From Xylanivirga thermophila (GTDB lineage: Bacteria > Bacillota > Clostridia > Caldicoprobacterales > Xylanivirgaceae), in contig NZ_RXHQ01000002.1 in assembly GCF_004138105.1 (NCBI RefSeq), forward strand, positions 62,001 through 126,000: a stretch of DNA of 64,000 nt. Direction: 5' to 3'. A program made the translations under genes and the position numbers. Shown piece after piece: positions 52,114-61,983 of the stretch. The notes below the pieces were generated by a model. It was not told the DNA's origin and searched no databases. It saw only the letters and a program-made list of their open reading frames with translations. The number at the start of each line of letters is the position of its first letter. Within the stretch, counting starts at the first letter, position 1.

Positions 52114-53251
52114 GAAACGGTGGCGGTGGCCCAAAAAACTGATAATAATCAACTTTTATTCTTCCATTATACAATTTGCGCTTCTTACTGGCTTTTCTAC
52201 CAAACAACCGTTCAAAGCCCTCATGTGCAGTTAATACATATATAGACCAAGTATCAAATTCCTTAAATACCTTACCCATATTGCGATAGAGTTCCTCTAC
52301 CTCCCATCTCTCACCCAATCTTTGACCATAGGGAGGATTACATATTATACATCCATATTTTTTACTGGAGCGTAACTCCTCAACGGGTAGCTTCTGGAAA
52401 AAAACACAATCATCTACTCCAGCTAAAGTTGCATTATGTCGAGCTATTCTTAACACTCTCCCATCTATATCGGATCCAAGTATCTTTATATCTCCATCTC
52501 TTTTTATACTATCCTCTGCTTCCATTCTAGCATCTTTCCATAATCGATCCTCTAACCAAGGCCACTTCTCACAAATAAAGGATCTATTAATACCTGGAGC
52601 CATATTTTTGCCTATCATAGCTGCCTCAATGGGAATAGTACCAGAACCACAGAGGGGATCAATAAGCAATCTATTCGCATTCCAATAACTTATCTGCACA
52701 AGTGCCGCTGCCAAAGTCTCCTTAAGTGGTGCCTGACTGGCCAGCTCTCTGTATCCCCTCTTATGCAGACCTGGCCCACTAGTATCTATAGTCAAAACAG
52801 CTATATCTTTAAGCAAAGATACCTCTATAGGAAAAACCGGTCCATCCTCTTCAAACCACTCTTTTTTATATTTAGTCTTTAATCGCTCTACTATAGCCTT
52901 TTTTACAATAGCCTGACAATCTGGTACACTCATAAGCTTTGACTTTACAGCCTTACCCTGTACAGGAAAATTTGCATCTATCGGCAACATATTCTCCCAA
53001 GGAAGGGCCTTGGTACCCTCAAAAAGCTCTTCAAATGTAACAGCAGAAAATTCACCCATCTTTATGAGAAGTCTATCAGCTGATCTTAGCCATAGATTAC
53101 ATCTACATATGGCAAACAAGTCTGCTTTAAAAGTAACCTTTGCATTCTCTATCTTAAGATCATTATATCCTAAATTTCTAAGCTCCTTGGCCACAACCGA
53201 TTCCAGACCGAAAGTAGCAGTAGCTATAAACTCAAATTTACTCATGCCCAT
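52106..53251 (-). CDS. RNA methyltransferase with THUMP domain (RlmL/YpsC-like)
   Basis: 381 residues. An N-terminal ferredoxin-like plus THUMP region (about 5-160; FEFIATATFGLESVVAKELRNLGY) binds RNA. The SAM domain has LIDPLCGSGTIPIEAAMIG, then the acidic GSDIDGRVLRIARHNA and the catalytic NPPYGQRLG, as in N2-guanine methyltransferases of 23S rRNA. It matches Bacillus YpsC in size. Acts in the cytoplasm on rRNA. RBS GAGGTG. Confidence 0.92.
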   Translation of the reverse strand: MGMSKFEFIATATFGLESVVAKELRNLGYNDLKIENAKVTFKADLFAICRCNLWLRSADRLLIKMGEFSAVTFEELFEGTKALPWENMLPIDANFPVQGKAVKSKLMSVPDCQAIVKKAIVERLKTKYKKEWFEEDGPVFPIEVSLLKDIAVLTIDTSGPGLHKRGYRELASQAPLKETLAAALVQISYWNANRLLIDPLCGSGTIPIEAAMIGKNMAPGINRSFICEKWPWLEDRLWKDARMEAEDSIKRDGDIKILGSDIDGRVLRIARHNATLAGVDDCVFFQKLPVEELRSSKKYGCIICNPPYGQRLGERWEVEELYRNMGKVFKEFDTWSIYVLTAHEGFERLFGRKASKKRKLYNGRIKVDYYQFFGPPPPFQN

Positions 53252-53265
53252 TTAACACCTCAGTT

Positions 53266-53763
53266 TTAATTTTGTCCATTGTTACTTGCATTATTATCGT
53301 GCAACACCTGGTCTATTACTATAACTAATGCCAATATAAAGGCATAATTTTCTTTATCCATGATAGCTACTCCATAGGTATCGCTCCATGAAAGCCACTT
53401 TTTAGACACTTTTGCTACTTGCCTACCATCCTTAAGCACAGAAAAATCCATGCAAAAGAAATCACCCTCTATGCTGTAATTCCCCACATCACTAAATATA
53501 CTGAAACTAGGTCTAAAAAAAGTAAACTCTTTTTTTACTTTAGCCATGGGATTGCCAATATAATATATATTATATTGGGGTAGAAGATGAAATAATTCCT
53601 GCTCAATATATATGAGCTCCCGCCCGGACATATCATACATACGCAGCTTATTACCAAAGCTAAACACCTGTCCCCTTACTAAAAAACAATCATTCCCATG
53701 ATCATCTTTTATGGTAAAATCATCTCCCAAAGCAAATATCTTTTGCCGTACTATAAATCTCAT
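53266..53763 (-). CDS. LURP-one-related (tubby-like) protein
   Basis: 165 residues from the ATG at 53763, which lies behind GGGGGAG; a frame extending to 53808 includes the ftsH terminator and is unlikely. Opening MRFIVRQKIFALGDDFTIKD and later CFLVRGQVFSFGNKLRMYD are typical of the LURP-one/YxjI fold, a closed barrel around a hydrophobic helix (AFILALVIVIDQVLHD). Function in bacteria is unknown; membrane anchoring and stress roles have been suggested for relatives. It lies between ftsH and the methyltransferase. Confidence 0.85.
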   Translation of the reverse strand: MRFIVRQKIFALGDDFTIKDDHGNDCFLVRGQVFSFGNKLRMYDMSGRELIYIEQELFHLLPQYNIYYIGNPMAKVKKEFTFFRPSFSIFSDVGNYSIEGDFFCMDFSVLKDGRQVAKVSKKWLSWSDTYGVAIMDKENYAFILALVIVIDQVLHDNNASNNGQN

Positions 53764-53786
53764 ACACTCCCCCATTTCTATTGGTA

Positions 53787-53816
53787 AAAAAACGATGCCT
53801 TTTGGCATCGTTTTTT
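53787..53816 (-). terminator. ftsH terminator
   Basis: 13-bp stem (AAAAAACGATGCC with GGCATCGTTTTTT) and a 4-nt loop, 3 bp past the ftsH stop. The minus-strand arm ends in a T-run. Confidence 0.9.
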
Positions 53817-53818
53817 AT

Positions 53819-55699
53819 CTAAGCAGTTGCGAATATCTCTTCAAACTCTTCTCTAGTAAGTTTTTCTTTTTCAATAAGAGTTTGCGCCACTTTGTGTAGT
53901 TTATCTATATTTTCCCGTAACAGCTTCTCAGCCTTCTCATAGCCTTGCTGTACAATATTTTTTACTTCCTTATCAATAACAGCAGCAACATCTTCACTGT
54001 AATTACGCTGTGTACCAAAGTCCCTGCCTAAAAATACTTCTTCATGCTTATTACCATATGATATGGGGCCTAATGTATCACTCATACCATACTCAGTAAC
54101 CATCTGCCGGGCTATTTTAGTAGCCCTCTCAATATCATTTGAAGCACCTGAACTTATATCATTTAACACTAGACCTTCCGCTACCCGACCGCCTAATAGC
54201 TGAGTAATAGTCTCTAACATCTCAGTTTTTGATATAAAATACTTATCATGTTCAGGCAAAGTCAAGGTATAACCTCCTGCCATACCACGGGGTACTATGG
54301 ATATCTCATGAACTGGATCTGCAGTAGGCAAAAGTTTTGCTACCACCGCATGCCCAGCCTCATGATATGCCACTAATTTTTTATCCCTATCAGTAATTAT
54401 ACGGCTCTTTTTCTCAGGACCGGCAATTACCCTATTTATAGCCTCTTCAATCTCAGGCATATTTATAGTTTGCAATGACTTCCTTGCAGCCAAAAGAGCT
54501 GCCTCATTCATAATATTTTCAAGATCTGCACCTGTAAATCCAGGTGTCCTCTGGGCTAATACCTTAAGATCAACATCCGGTGATAGGGGCTTGCCTTTTG
54601 AATGTACCTTAAGGATAGCTTCTCTTCCCTTTACATCGGGAACACCTACTACTACCTGTCTATCAAATCTACCAGGCCTTAAAAGCGCAGGATCCAATAT
54701 ATCTGGTCTGTTAGTAGCTGCTAGTATTATTATGCCCTCATTGGTAGAAAATCCATCCATCTCAACAAGCAACTGATTTAAGGTTTGTTCTCGTTCATCA
54801 TGGCCGCCACCCAAACCAGCACCACGATGTCTACCAACTGCATCTATCTCATCTATAAAAATTATACACGGAGAATTCTTTTTTGCTTGGTCAAATAAAT
54901 CCCTAACCCTTGATGCACCAACACCTACAAACATCTCTACAAAATCAGAACCGCTTATTGTAAAGAACGGCACTCCCGCCTCTCCAGCTACTGCTTTTGC
55001 CAATAATGTCTTACCGGTTCCAGGAGGTCCTACTAATAAAACACCCTTAGGTATACGTGCACCCAACTCGAGATATTTACGTGGCGTTTTTAAAAAGTCT
55101 ACTATCTCCTGAAGCTCTTCCTTTTCTTCATCTGCCCCTGCCACATCATCAAATGTTACCTTTCGCTTATCAGGCGTACTCATTCGGGCACGGCTCTTAC
55201 CAAAGGACATTACCTTATTACCTCCACCTTGAGCTTGCTGCATAAATACAGCCCAGAATATAACAAAAAGTATTATAAGTACTGCAAATGGAAGTATGCT
55301 AATCCACCAAGGTGCTTCCTGTGGTGGCTGTATATCCCAATCAAAGCTAAAATCAGCAGTAACAATCGTCTCTGGAGTTTTACCCTTTTCCTTGTTACGA
55401 GGTTTCTCCGCCTCTATAGCCTTCACATCATTAACGAACGTATCACCTGGTGGAAGATATGATTGAAAATCATATTTATCCGGAAAACTGCTCTCAGGTA
55501 TACGGGAATTCTTCCTTAATCCTATGACAGTACGGTCAATGGTACGAACCTTGGCTATATTGTCATTTCTAATCTCTTCAAGCAGTCCCTTATAGCTTAG
55601 TTTTTCCTGTTGAGTGCCTATATCAAACATTGTAACTACAATGATAATTGTAATCAAAAGGATAAGATAAAATCCTGGGCCCTTAAAAAATTTGCGCAA
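53819..55699 (-). CDS. ftsH: ATP-dependent zinc metalloprotease FtsH
   Basis: Membrane-anchored AAA+ protease for quality control. 626 residues from a TTG start behind GAGGGC. Membrane segments at about 8-26 and 132-154 flank a short outer domain. AAA domain: [22 protein letters not shown], second-region-of-homology [17 protein letters not shown]. Protease: zinc site [12 protein letters not shown]-terminal coiled region. Next to hpt and tilS as in many Firmicutes. Confidence 0.97.
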   Translation of the reverse strand: MRKFFKGPGFYLILLITIIIVVTMFDIGTQQEKLSYKGLLEEIRNDNIAKVRTIDRTVIGLRKNSRIPESSFPDKYDFQSYLPPGDTFVNDVKAIEAEKPRNKEKGKTPETIVTADFSFDWDIQPPQEAPWWISILPFAVLIILFVIFWAVFMQQAQGGGNKVMSFGKSRARMSTPDKRKVTFDDVAGADEEKEELQEIVDFLKTPRKYLELGARIPKGVLLVGPPGTGKTLLAKAVAGEAGVPFFTISGSDFVEMFVGVGASRVRDLFDQAKKNSPCIIFIDEIDAVGRHRGAGLGGGHDEREQTLNQLLVEMDGFSTNEGIIILAATNRPDILDPALLRPGRFDRQVVVGVPDVKGREAILKVHSKGKPLSPDVDLKVLAQRTPGFTGADLENIMNEAALLAARKSLQTINMPEIEEAINRVIAGPEKKSRIITDRDKKLVAYHEAGHAVVAKLLPTADPVHEISIVPRGMAGGYTLTLPEHDKYFISKTEMLETITQLLGGRVAEGLVLNDISSGASNDIERATKIARQMVTEYGMSDTLGPISYGNKHEEVFLGRDFGTQRNYSEDVAAVIDKEVKNIVQQGYEKAEKLLRENIDKLHKVAQTLIEKEKLTREEFEEIFATA

Positions 55700-55777
55700 T
55701 CTTAGCCCTCCTTCATTTTTAAATATACTACCGTAGTTTGTAATTTTATCATATTTTCATGTAAAAAGCAATAATAT

Positions 55778-56314
55778 TTACTTTTTATAAATTGCTGGAT
55801 CAAGTACGCATATATGTGGTATATTGCGATATTTCTCTCCATAATCCAGACCATATCCTACCACAAACTCATCTGGTATATCAAAACCTACATAGTCTAC
55901 ATTTACCGGCACTTCACGTCTAGAAGGTTTATCAAGGCAACAGCATATCTTTAGACTATTTGGTTTTCGAGATTTGAGATTTTCCACCAAATAATGAAGC
56001 GTAAGGCCAGTATCTACTATATCTTCAACTATGAGCACATCCTTGCCTTCTATCTCCTGGTCCAAATCCTTTAATATTCTAACTACACCTGACGAATGGG
56101 TAGATAATCCATAACTTGAAACCGCCATGAAATCCATACTAAGTGGTAAATCTATCTCCTTTACAAGGTCGGATAAGAATATAACCGCCCCTTTTAAAAT
56201 ACCTACCACTATTAGATCCTTATCACGGTAATCCTCTGTAATCTGTGCACCTAACTCACTTATTCTCTTTTTCAAAGTAGGTTCGTCTATTAGTACTTGC
56301 CCTATTTTTTCCAC
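55778..56314 (-). CDS. hpt: Hypoxanthine phosphoribosyltransferase
   Basis: Purine salvage: converts hypoxanthine or guanine plus PRPP to IMP or GMP. The GTG at 56314 lies 9 bp after GGAGG and gives 178 residues, the normal size (VEKIGQVLIDEPTL); an ATG at 56341 would overlap the tilS end. PRPP-binding motif VLIVEDIVDTGLTL and a C-terminal Mg/base loop (VDYVGFDIPDEFVVGYGLDY). Between tilS and ftsH, as in Bacillus. Confidence 0.96.
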   Translation of the reverse strand: MEKIGQVLIDEPTLKKRISELGAQITEDYRDKDLIVVGILKGAVIFLSDLVKEIDLPLSMDFMAVSSYGLSTHSSGVVRILKDLDQEIEGKDVLIVEDIVDTGLTLHYLVENLKSRKPNSLKICCCLDKPSRREVPVNVDYVGFDIPDEFVVGYGLDYGEKYRNIPHICVLDPAIYKK

Positions 56315-56333
56315 TTTTAATACCTCCGACTCT

Positions 56334-57743
56334 TTAAACATTCATATTATGATTATTAACCATTTTTGCTTCCAATGCAACAATATTTTGGGTACCTTTT
56401 TGTATTCTAGCACTATTGCTTATCTGATAGCCAACAACCCACAATATATGCTGACCACTTACCACCAAAGGCACTTTTGATCTTTGTTCCCTAGGTATCT
56501 TTCTGTCTATAAAATAATCTTTAAGTTTTTTACTGCCCTTCATCCCCAAAGGGTTGAATTTATCTCCTTTAAGCCTATTACGTATTATTAAAGGAGGTGA
56601 AATACTATCAGCATCTATATACACATGCCAAGGGCTACATAATCCTTTATTCATTTCAGGTACCCGCTGTGCCGATAGCATCATGCCAATTTCCTTTACA
56701 AATATCTCGCCAGGAATATTGAGTTCATATATAAAAGGTGGTATACAGACCTTCCCATCACTTACACCTTTTCGTAAGACAAAAAAATTATACTCCTTAA
56801 TGGCCCTTAATTCTAAAGGCAAATGTATAACAGCCCCTACCTGTGAACATCTAACCAAGTCTATTATTGAATCAATATGTCTCAATTCCAAAACATAATC
56901 CCTACCCATTAGATGCATGGCAGCCAGCCTAATCATTCGCCTCTGAATTGCAGTTGGCATTTGCAAAAGAATATCCAAAGGCAAACGTATATCATTGTCC
57001 TCTACAATAGCCTGCTTAACAAGCTCCCCACGTGCATAATCCATTAAAAAGTCATCGTCATCAGCTGCAATGTGCCCCATTCGAATCAAAGTGTCTGTAA
57101 AATTAGGATTAAAATTCTCTTGTATATATGGAATAAGCTGATGTCGAATGCGGTTGCGTGTATATTTTATATCATCATTGGTATAATCATGTCTAAAACA
57201 TATATCATATTCTTTACAATATTCCTCTATTTCCGCCCTGCCTATCTCTATAAGGGGCCTTATAACATGTTCATCACGAACTGCTCTAATACCAGCTAAT
57301 CCGTTAAGCCCACTCCCCCTTATGATATTGTGCAATATTGTCTCTGCATTATCATCCTTATGATGGGCCAAAGCTATCCTATTTGCACCTGTATCATGGC
57401 AAACCTCTTCAAAAAAACTATAACGTACCCATCTCCCTGTCTCTTCTTCAGACATATGCCATTTCTCTGATAAAGCTGGTATATCCGCCTTTTTCAAAAA
57501 AAAAGGGATGCCCCATTCTTTAGATATCTGATGCACAAACTCAGCATCCTTATCAGCATCCTGCCCACGTATACCATGATGTATATGCGCTGCACATACC
57601 TTGATATCAAGATATTGCTCAAACCTTTTAAGTATATGTAATAAAGCCATAGAGTCTGCCCCACCTGATACACCGACAACTACATTATCTCCTGAGCATA
57701 GCATATTATATTTCTTTATAGTATCCAAAACCTTTTCTAGCAC
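56334..57743 (-). CDS. tilS: tRNA(Ile)-lysidine synthase
   Basis: Modifies C34 of tRNA-Ile(CAU) to lysidine, so AUA is read as Ile. 469 residues starting at GTG behind GAGGTGG. PP-loop GVSGGADSMALLHIL (about 24-38), HIHHGIRGQDAD, and ALAHHKDDNAETILHNIIRGSGLNGLAGI. The C-terminal TilS domain has FNPLGMKGSKKLKDYFID. Followed by hpt and ftsH. Confidence 0.96.
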   Translation of the reverse strand: MLEKVLDTIKKYNMLCSGDNVVVGVSGGADSMALLHILKRFEQYLDIKVCAAHIHHGIRGQDADKDAEFVHQISKEWGIPFFLKKADIPALSEKWHMSEEETGRWVRYSFFEEVCHDTGANRIALAHHKDDNAETILHNIIRGSGLNGLAGIRAVRDEHVIRPLIEIGRAEIEEYCKEYDICFRHDYTNDDIKYTRNRIRHQLIPYIQENFNPNFTDTLIRMGHIAADDDDFLMDYARGELVKQAIVEDNDIRLPLDILLQMPTAIQRRMIRLAAMHLMGRDYVLELRHIDSIIDLVRCSQVGAVIHLPLELRAIKEYNFFVLRKGVSDGKVCIPPFIYELNIPGEIFVKEIGMMLSAQRVPEMNKGLCSPWHVYIDADSISPPLIIRNRLKGDKFNPLGMKGSKKLKDYFIDRKIPREQRSKVPLVVSGQHILWVVGYQISNSARIQKGTQNIVALEAKMVNNHNMNV

Positions 57744-57834
57744 GACACCACCTCAATAACCCGAATACCATTATTTTAGCCTTTTTGACGATTTTTTTCA
57801 ATAGATTTACGTAAAATAGTCTATTTTGTTGAAA

Positions 57835-60240
57835 TTATACCGGCTTCCATACCCTGCTAACCATAACCGTCATATCATCCAATGCCTGCCCACCATTTTG
57901 TCCTAGAGCTATATCCATTATATAGTCCGCCATCTCTTGGGGGTTTTTGGTATCAAGGGTACAGATAATATTCTTTATCCATTCTTCGCTATAGCCACAA
58001 TTATTTATAGCATCCATAACACCATCTGTCATCAATATTATCATATCTTCATCTTCTAGTGTCCTTTTTTGAGTACTTACTTCTATTTGATCTAGTATAC
58101 CTATTGGTAAATTTGGTGCTTGTATGGTTTCAACTTCACCATTTTGTTTTATAAAGGAAGCAACGCCACCAATTTTTATAAAATCAGCATTTCCTTCTAC
58201 AAGATCGATTATACACATATCTGCAGTTGCAAACATTTCATCCTGTGATCTTAGTAATAAAATGGAGTTTATGGTCTGAATCGTTAAATCTAGATCAAAA
58301 CCCACTTCTAAAAAATTCTCCAAAAGTGATATTACTGCACTGCTCTCCAGGGCTGCCCGCTGGCCTGACCCCATACCATCACTAAGTGCCAATAGATATT
58401 TGCCATTATCTATATCTATAAATGAATAACTATCACCACATGCATCCTTAAAATCCTTTGTACGCCTAGCTACACCTGTAGTTATTTTAAATTGTTGGGT
58501 TTCTAGCAATTCTAATGTACATTGTCCATTCCCACCATATACACATTCCCTTGATTTATTGCTCATGGATCGCCCCATCACGCGGGATACAATCTTCTCC
58601 ACCTGTCTTAAACACTCCCGCCTTCCATTGCAAGCTTGCTTCGTTATATTCACCTGCATCTTACCATCTGACTTTTCTATTACAAGTATATCATAAGCTC
58701 GTATACCATTCCTATCCAATTCAACATACAACACATCCTCCAGCTCTTTTTTAAATCGTATATCTATATCCATATCAGCTGCCAACTCCGAAATTACATG
58801 GGAAACTCCTGAAAGCTGTTGGGCTACTAGTTGTCTGCATTCTGATATCTTATTCTGCCATCTTAAATTTGAGCTATAGGCTGCATATATTTTCCCTATC
58901 TCCTCTACTAACCGCCTTTTATATATGCATATATCTGCTAAATTTTTAGGTATATCATCTATAACTATGTCCCCATTCTTTTGTTCTGCCAGTGTCAATA
59001 ACTCAAACATACTACTATATGTAGAATAAAAATTTTTATTCCAACACTCCCCATAAAATTGGCATCTGCTACAGACATCTTGAGCTAACACATCAAACAA
59101 AGCAGAGACATCCTGCTTTCCTATCATCAATTTAGTATCCACGATTTTACTAAAGGCTTTGCCCATTTGATCAAATACCCTAGAAAATTTATTTAACCTA
59201 GACACTGTAATCTGCTGCATGCGCTTTATATAATAATTCTGTTCCATAGTTCTAAAAAAGTTCGCATCCAAAAATTGTTTCAAATAATCCATAAATGATT
59301 TAGGAATTATAATCATTATAAAACAGGCTATTCCTATCTCTACAAATGGGATAAGGGTATGGGTAGATTTATTTACATAGAACGTAATAAGGGCATTTGT
59401 AATTACGAATGCTCCGCTGCTTCCGAGCCTTCCCAATTCATTAAAGGTGCCTGCTATAAGGCCACATATGCCCATACAGCCTAGTAAAAGGGTATCATAC
59501 CCAGCTGTCATACATAAAACCAAACCTACTATAATACCGATGGCAGAGCCAATACCCGCTCCCCCAACATATGCGAAGATCAACACAAGGAGTATGGATA
59601 ATGTACCTTTTATAGATATGCCAAAGATATGCATATCCCAAAGTCCCATTATAAGCAAGGATATGAATATACTTAAGGATATTACTTCTTCTCCCGATAG
59701 TATCTGTCTTCTACTAGGACCTAATATAAAGTTTGCTACATAACTAAATACATATACCATTATAAATGCTATTGTACCCTCCATTACCGCAACTATGACA
59801 TCATATGTTAGCATAATACCAAATAAAATATGATATGCATAACTTGCGCTTAGGAGACTTATAAACGCACCTGTAGCACACCTTAATCTATTCATTTTTA
59901 CCTTGTTTCGAATTAATTTCCCGTACAGTAATAAAAAGCCCATTGCAAACATATATTTAATTATAACCTTGTTAAATCCTTGACTTATAATTCCAAGGGT
60001 CGTAGCAACAAACACCGATATTCCACCGAAATAGGGCATAAAAGCCGCAGCTAAAGCAATGCCAAAGGGGGAAATGGCATTTAATATCACTACTCTTCCA
60101 ATAAAAAAGCTAAAAATCAGCATTAAGAAATATCTCACTGCCCCCAGTTTTTGCAGCTCCTTCTGGACATTTTTGAAATACCTTTCCTTTGAAGTCATAT
60201 TATGATCATACGTTTCCCGTTCTATCAAGTCTAACACCAC
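57835..60240 (-). CDS. spoIIE: Stage II sporulation protein E
   Basis: Membrane-bound PP2C phosphatase that dephosphorylates SpoIIAA to activate sigma-F in the forespore and also acts at the polar septum. 801 residues: roughly ten membrane segments in the first 330, a central oligomerisation domain with a Cys cluster (CSRCQFYGECWNK), and a C-terminal PP2C domain (SDGMGSGQRAALES, MTDGVMDAINNC). The start (GTG at 60240) is uncertain; the ATG 42 bp downstream is possible. Preceded by a Spo0A-type promoter. Confidence 0.96.
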   Translation of the reverse strand: MVLDLIERETYDHNMTSKERYFKNVQKELQKLGAVRYFLMLIFSFFIGRVVILNAISPFGIALAAAFMPYFGGISVFVATTLGIISQGFNKVIIKYMFAMGFLLLYGKLIRNKVKMNRLRCATGAFISLLSASYAYHILFGIMLTYDVIVAVMEGTIAFIMVYVFSYVANFILGPSRRQILSGEEVISLSIFISLLIMGLWDMHIFGISIKGTLSILLVLIFAYVGGAGIGSAIGIIVGLVLCMTAGYDTLLLGCMGICGLIAGTFNELGRLGSSGAFVITNALITFYVNKSTHTLIPFVEIGIACFIMIIIPKSFMDYLKQFLDANFFRTMEQNYYIKRMQQITVSRLNKFSRVFDQMGKAFSKIVDTKLMIGKQDVSALFDVLAQDVCSRCQFYGECWNKNFYSTYSSMFELLTLAEQKNGDIVIDDIPKNLADICIYKRRLVEEIGKIYAAYSSNLRWQNKISECRQLVAQQLSGVSHVISELAADMDIDIRFKKELEDVLYVELDRNGIRAYDILVIEKSDGKMQVNITKQACNGRRECLRQVEKIVSRVMGRSMSNKSRECVYGGNGQCTLELLETQQFKITTGVARRTKDFKDACGDSYSFIDIDNGKYLLALSDGMGSGQRAALESSAVISLLENFLEVGFDLDLTIQTINSILLLRSQDEMFATADMCIIDLVEGNADFIKIGGVASFIKQNGEVETIQAPNLPIGILDQIEVSTQKRTLEDEDMIILMTDGVMDAINNCGYSEEWIKNIICTLDTKNPQEMADYIMDIALGQNGGQALDDMTVMVSRVWKPV

Positions 60241-60283
60241 CTACCAGTTTACATATTATTAACCTTTACAGAGAGGTAGTGCT

Positions 60284-60351
60284 ATTATAGCAAACGGGTA
60301 ATGCATTATTTGTCAATATAGGTTAGTAGCATAGAAAAACCGTGCGACAAA
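60284..60351 (-). promoter_or_regulatory. spoIIE promoter with 21-bp spacer and 0A box
   Basis: Minus-strand TTGACA (60311-60316) and TATAAT (60284-60289) are separated by 21 bp, the unusual spacing known for Spo0A-activated sigma-A promoters (spoIIE, spoIIG) in Bacillus. TTTGTCGCA at 60343-60351 matches the 0A box TTTGTCGAA in 8 of 9 bases; TTTGTCAAT on the plus strand (60309-60317) overlaps the -35 as a weaker second box. Confidence 0.82.
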
Positions 60352-60385
60352 AAAATGGACATATGGATTATAAATTCAGTTATTA

Positions 60386-60559
60386 TTATTCCTTTTGCTG
60401 ATTTTTAAGCAATTCATAGTATTTTATCAAAAGTTTATCAAGTTTTTGGCTAATATCTATAACATCATAACTCAAATTATCACTTTTTTCTATAGAATCG
60501 TACAAACACCTCCTTAGGTATTCTATCTCCCTTATCACCTCTTCCATTTGACTTGACAT
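60386..60559 (-). CDS. Spo0E-like aspartyl-phosphate phosphatase
   Basis: A 57-residue frame behind AGAGGTG, reading MSSQMEEVIREIEYLRRCLY, then ending with DISQKLDKLLIKYYELLKNQ. The length, the two amphipathic helices and the SQxLD motif are those of Spo0E-family proteins, which remove phosphate from Spo0A~P and delay sporulation. It lies immediately upstream of, and reads toward, the spoIIE promoter (0A box 35 bp past its stop). Confidence 0.85.
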   Translation of the reverse strand: MSSQMEEVIREIEYLRRCLYDSIEKSDNLSYDVIDISQKLDKLLIKYYELLKNQQKE

Positions 60560-60660
60560 ATTACTACACCTCTTTAAGTTATCCTTTCCGGTATGTTAAC
60601 ACTATTTTTTAAAATATGGGGTCGAAATATGTAAAAAGATATTTAAAATTTTAAAAAATA

Positions 60661-60692
60661 AAAACCGCAGGATTTCAAAATCCTACGGTTTT
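60661..60692 (-). terminator. Terminator of the tRNA operon
   Basis: 15-bp stem (AAAACCGTAGGATTT and complement, one G-U pair) with a short loop, followed by a T-rich tail on the minus strand, directly after the tRNA-Val gene. Confidence 0.88.
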
Positions 60693-60700
60693 TATTTTTT

Positions 60701-60776
60701 TGGTGGGCACAATAGGGCTCGAACCTATGACCCCCTGCTTGTAAGGCAGGTGCTCTCCCAGCTGAGCTATGCGCCC
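60701..60776 (-). tRNA. tRNA-Val (anticodon TAC)
   Basis: 76 nt with encoded CCA. Acceptor stem GGGCGCA with TGTGCCC, anticodon loop CTTACAA between CCTGC and GCAGG, T-loop GGTTCGAGCC. Last gene of a three-tRNA transcript. Confidence 0.97.
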
Positions 60777-60787
60777 ATATTTTTTTA

Positions 60788-60864
60788 TGGTGGCGGCGAA
60801 CGGATTTGAACCGCTGACACTTCGGGTATGAACCGAATGCTCTAGCCAACTGAGCTACGCCGCC
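60788..60864 (-). tRNA. tRNA-Met (elongator, anticodon CAT)
   Basis: 77 nt with encoded CCA. Fully paired acceptor stem (GGCGGCG/CGCCGCC), anticodon stem TTCGG/CCGAA with loop TTCATAC. The paired position 1-72 marks it as elongator rather than initiator. A tRNA-Ile of the CAT type (lysidine-modified) cannot be fully excluded from sequence alone. Confidence 0.9.
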
Positions 60865-60867
60865 ATA

Positions 60868-60944
<77 letters not shown>

Positions 60945-60967
60945 ACATCAACCCGACGACGAAGTCT

Positions 60968-60996
60968 ATTGTATAACAAGTACGCAAATAAGTCAA
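60968..60996 (-). promoter_or_regulatory. tRNA operon promoter
   Basis: Minus-strand TTGACT (60991-60996), 17 bp, TACAAT (60968-60973), ending 24 bp before tRNA-fMet. Confidence 0.82.
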
Positions 60997-61014
60997 TAGC
61001 TTTTTTGAATTTTT

Positions 61015-61914
61015 TTAGATAATCAAAGCACCCTCCAAAATATCCCTGTCGCTTACCCTTAACCTATCTATTTTTAGCCTTTCCATCACACATATAACTA
61101 TATTGATGCCAGCTAGTATTATATCTGAACGGGAAGGTTGCAAACCCTTTACATGGCGTCTTTGGCTAGGAGATAGATTATATAAATCAGATAATATGCT
61201 TTTAATATCAGCTAGAGTCATTTCATGACCATGTACCCTTGCAGAAGCATATTCTTCCAACCCCTGGTGTATTGCCGCCAATGTAGTTATAGTTCCTCCT
61301 GTTCCTATAAGAAGATCCCCCTTTTTAATGTTCACGATATTTTTCAGGGTATCACGTATAAAACTGCCCATCTTAAACCATTGATATTCATTTATAGGAT
61401 GATCTAACGGGAACATCTCCATAAGTCGTACAGCACCCAAATCGGTGCTATGCACATTTAAAAGTTCACCCTTATATCCTGACATAACCTCCGTACTCCC
61501 GCCTCCTACATCAATAAGCACAATAGTACCCTCAAAAGTCTTCCAATCCAGCGTACCACCGGCAAACTCTAAGTATGCCTCTTGTTTTCCACTTAAAACC
61601 TCTATATCAAAACCCAGTTCATCTTTTACCCTATTAAGGAATACGTCCCTATTTAATGCATCCCTTACTGCACTAGTAGCTATTAGACGTATATCAGAAA
61701 CATTATTTTCATCTACTATATCTAAAAATTCTTTCAATGCATAAATTGTTCTTTGCATAGGACCGTCGCTAAGTTTTTTCGTATGCGATAGACCTTGACC
61801 TATGCGGGTAGTCTTTATATCCTTATAACATGGAGATATATTATATCTGTCTACATCAGCAATTATCAATCTAACAGAATTGGTACCTATATCTATTACT
61901 GCCTTTCTCTTCAT
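61015..61914 (-). CDS. Ppx/GppA-family phosphatase
   Basis: 299 residues from the ATG at 61914 (behind GGAGG), the short form of exopolyphosphatase/guanosine pentaphosphatase. Actin-like ATPase fold: AVIDIGTNSVRLIIAD (phosphate 1), ATSAVRDALN, VLIDVGGGSTEVM (phosphate 2), IGTGGTITTLAAI. Catalytic Glu probably in GKQEAYLEF. It hydrolyses polyphosphate or pppGpp. Follows the S1-domain gene across a terminator. Confidence 0.93.
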   Translation of the reverse strand: MKRKAVIDIGTNSVRLIIADVDRYNISPCYKDIKTTRIGQGLSHTKKLSDGPMQRTIYALKEFLDIVDENNVSDIRLIATSAVRDALNRDVFLNRVKDELGFDIEVLSGKQEAYLEFAGGTLDWKTFEGTIVLIDVGGGSTEVMSGYKGELLNVHSTDLGAVRLMEMFPLDHPINEYQWFKMGSFIRDTLKNIVNIKKGDLLIGTGGTITTLAAIHQGLEEYASARVHGHEMTLADIKSILSDLYNLSPSQRRHVKGLQPSRSDIILAGINIVICVMERLKIDRLRVSDRDILEGALII

Positions 61915-61933
61915 AGTTTCCTCCAAAAGTTAA

Positions 61934-61959
61934 AACGCATTCTAAAAAAAGAATGCGTT
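61934..61959 (-). terminator. Terminator after the S1-domain gene
   Basis: 9-bp stem AACGCATTC/GAATGCGTT with a T-rich loop, followed by TTAACTTTT on the minus strand, 25 bp past the S1-gene stop. Confidence 0.75.
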
Positions 61960-61983
61960 CCACAATATTATTCATACCATTAC

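Noticed and set aside
60643-60849. 68-residue minus-strand ORF
   Set aside because: It is a translation through the tRNA-Val gene and terminator.
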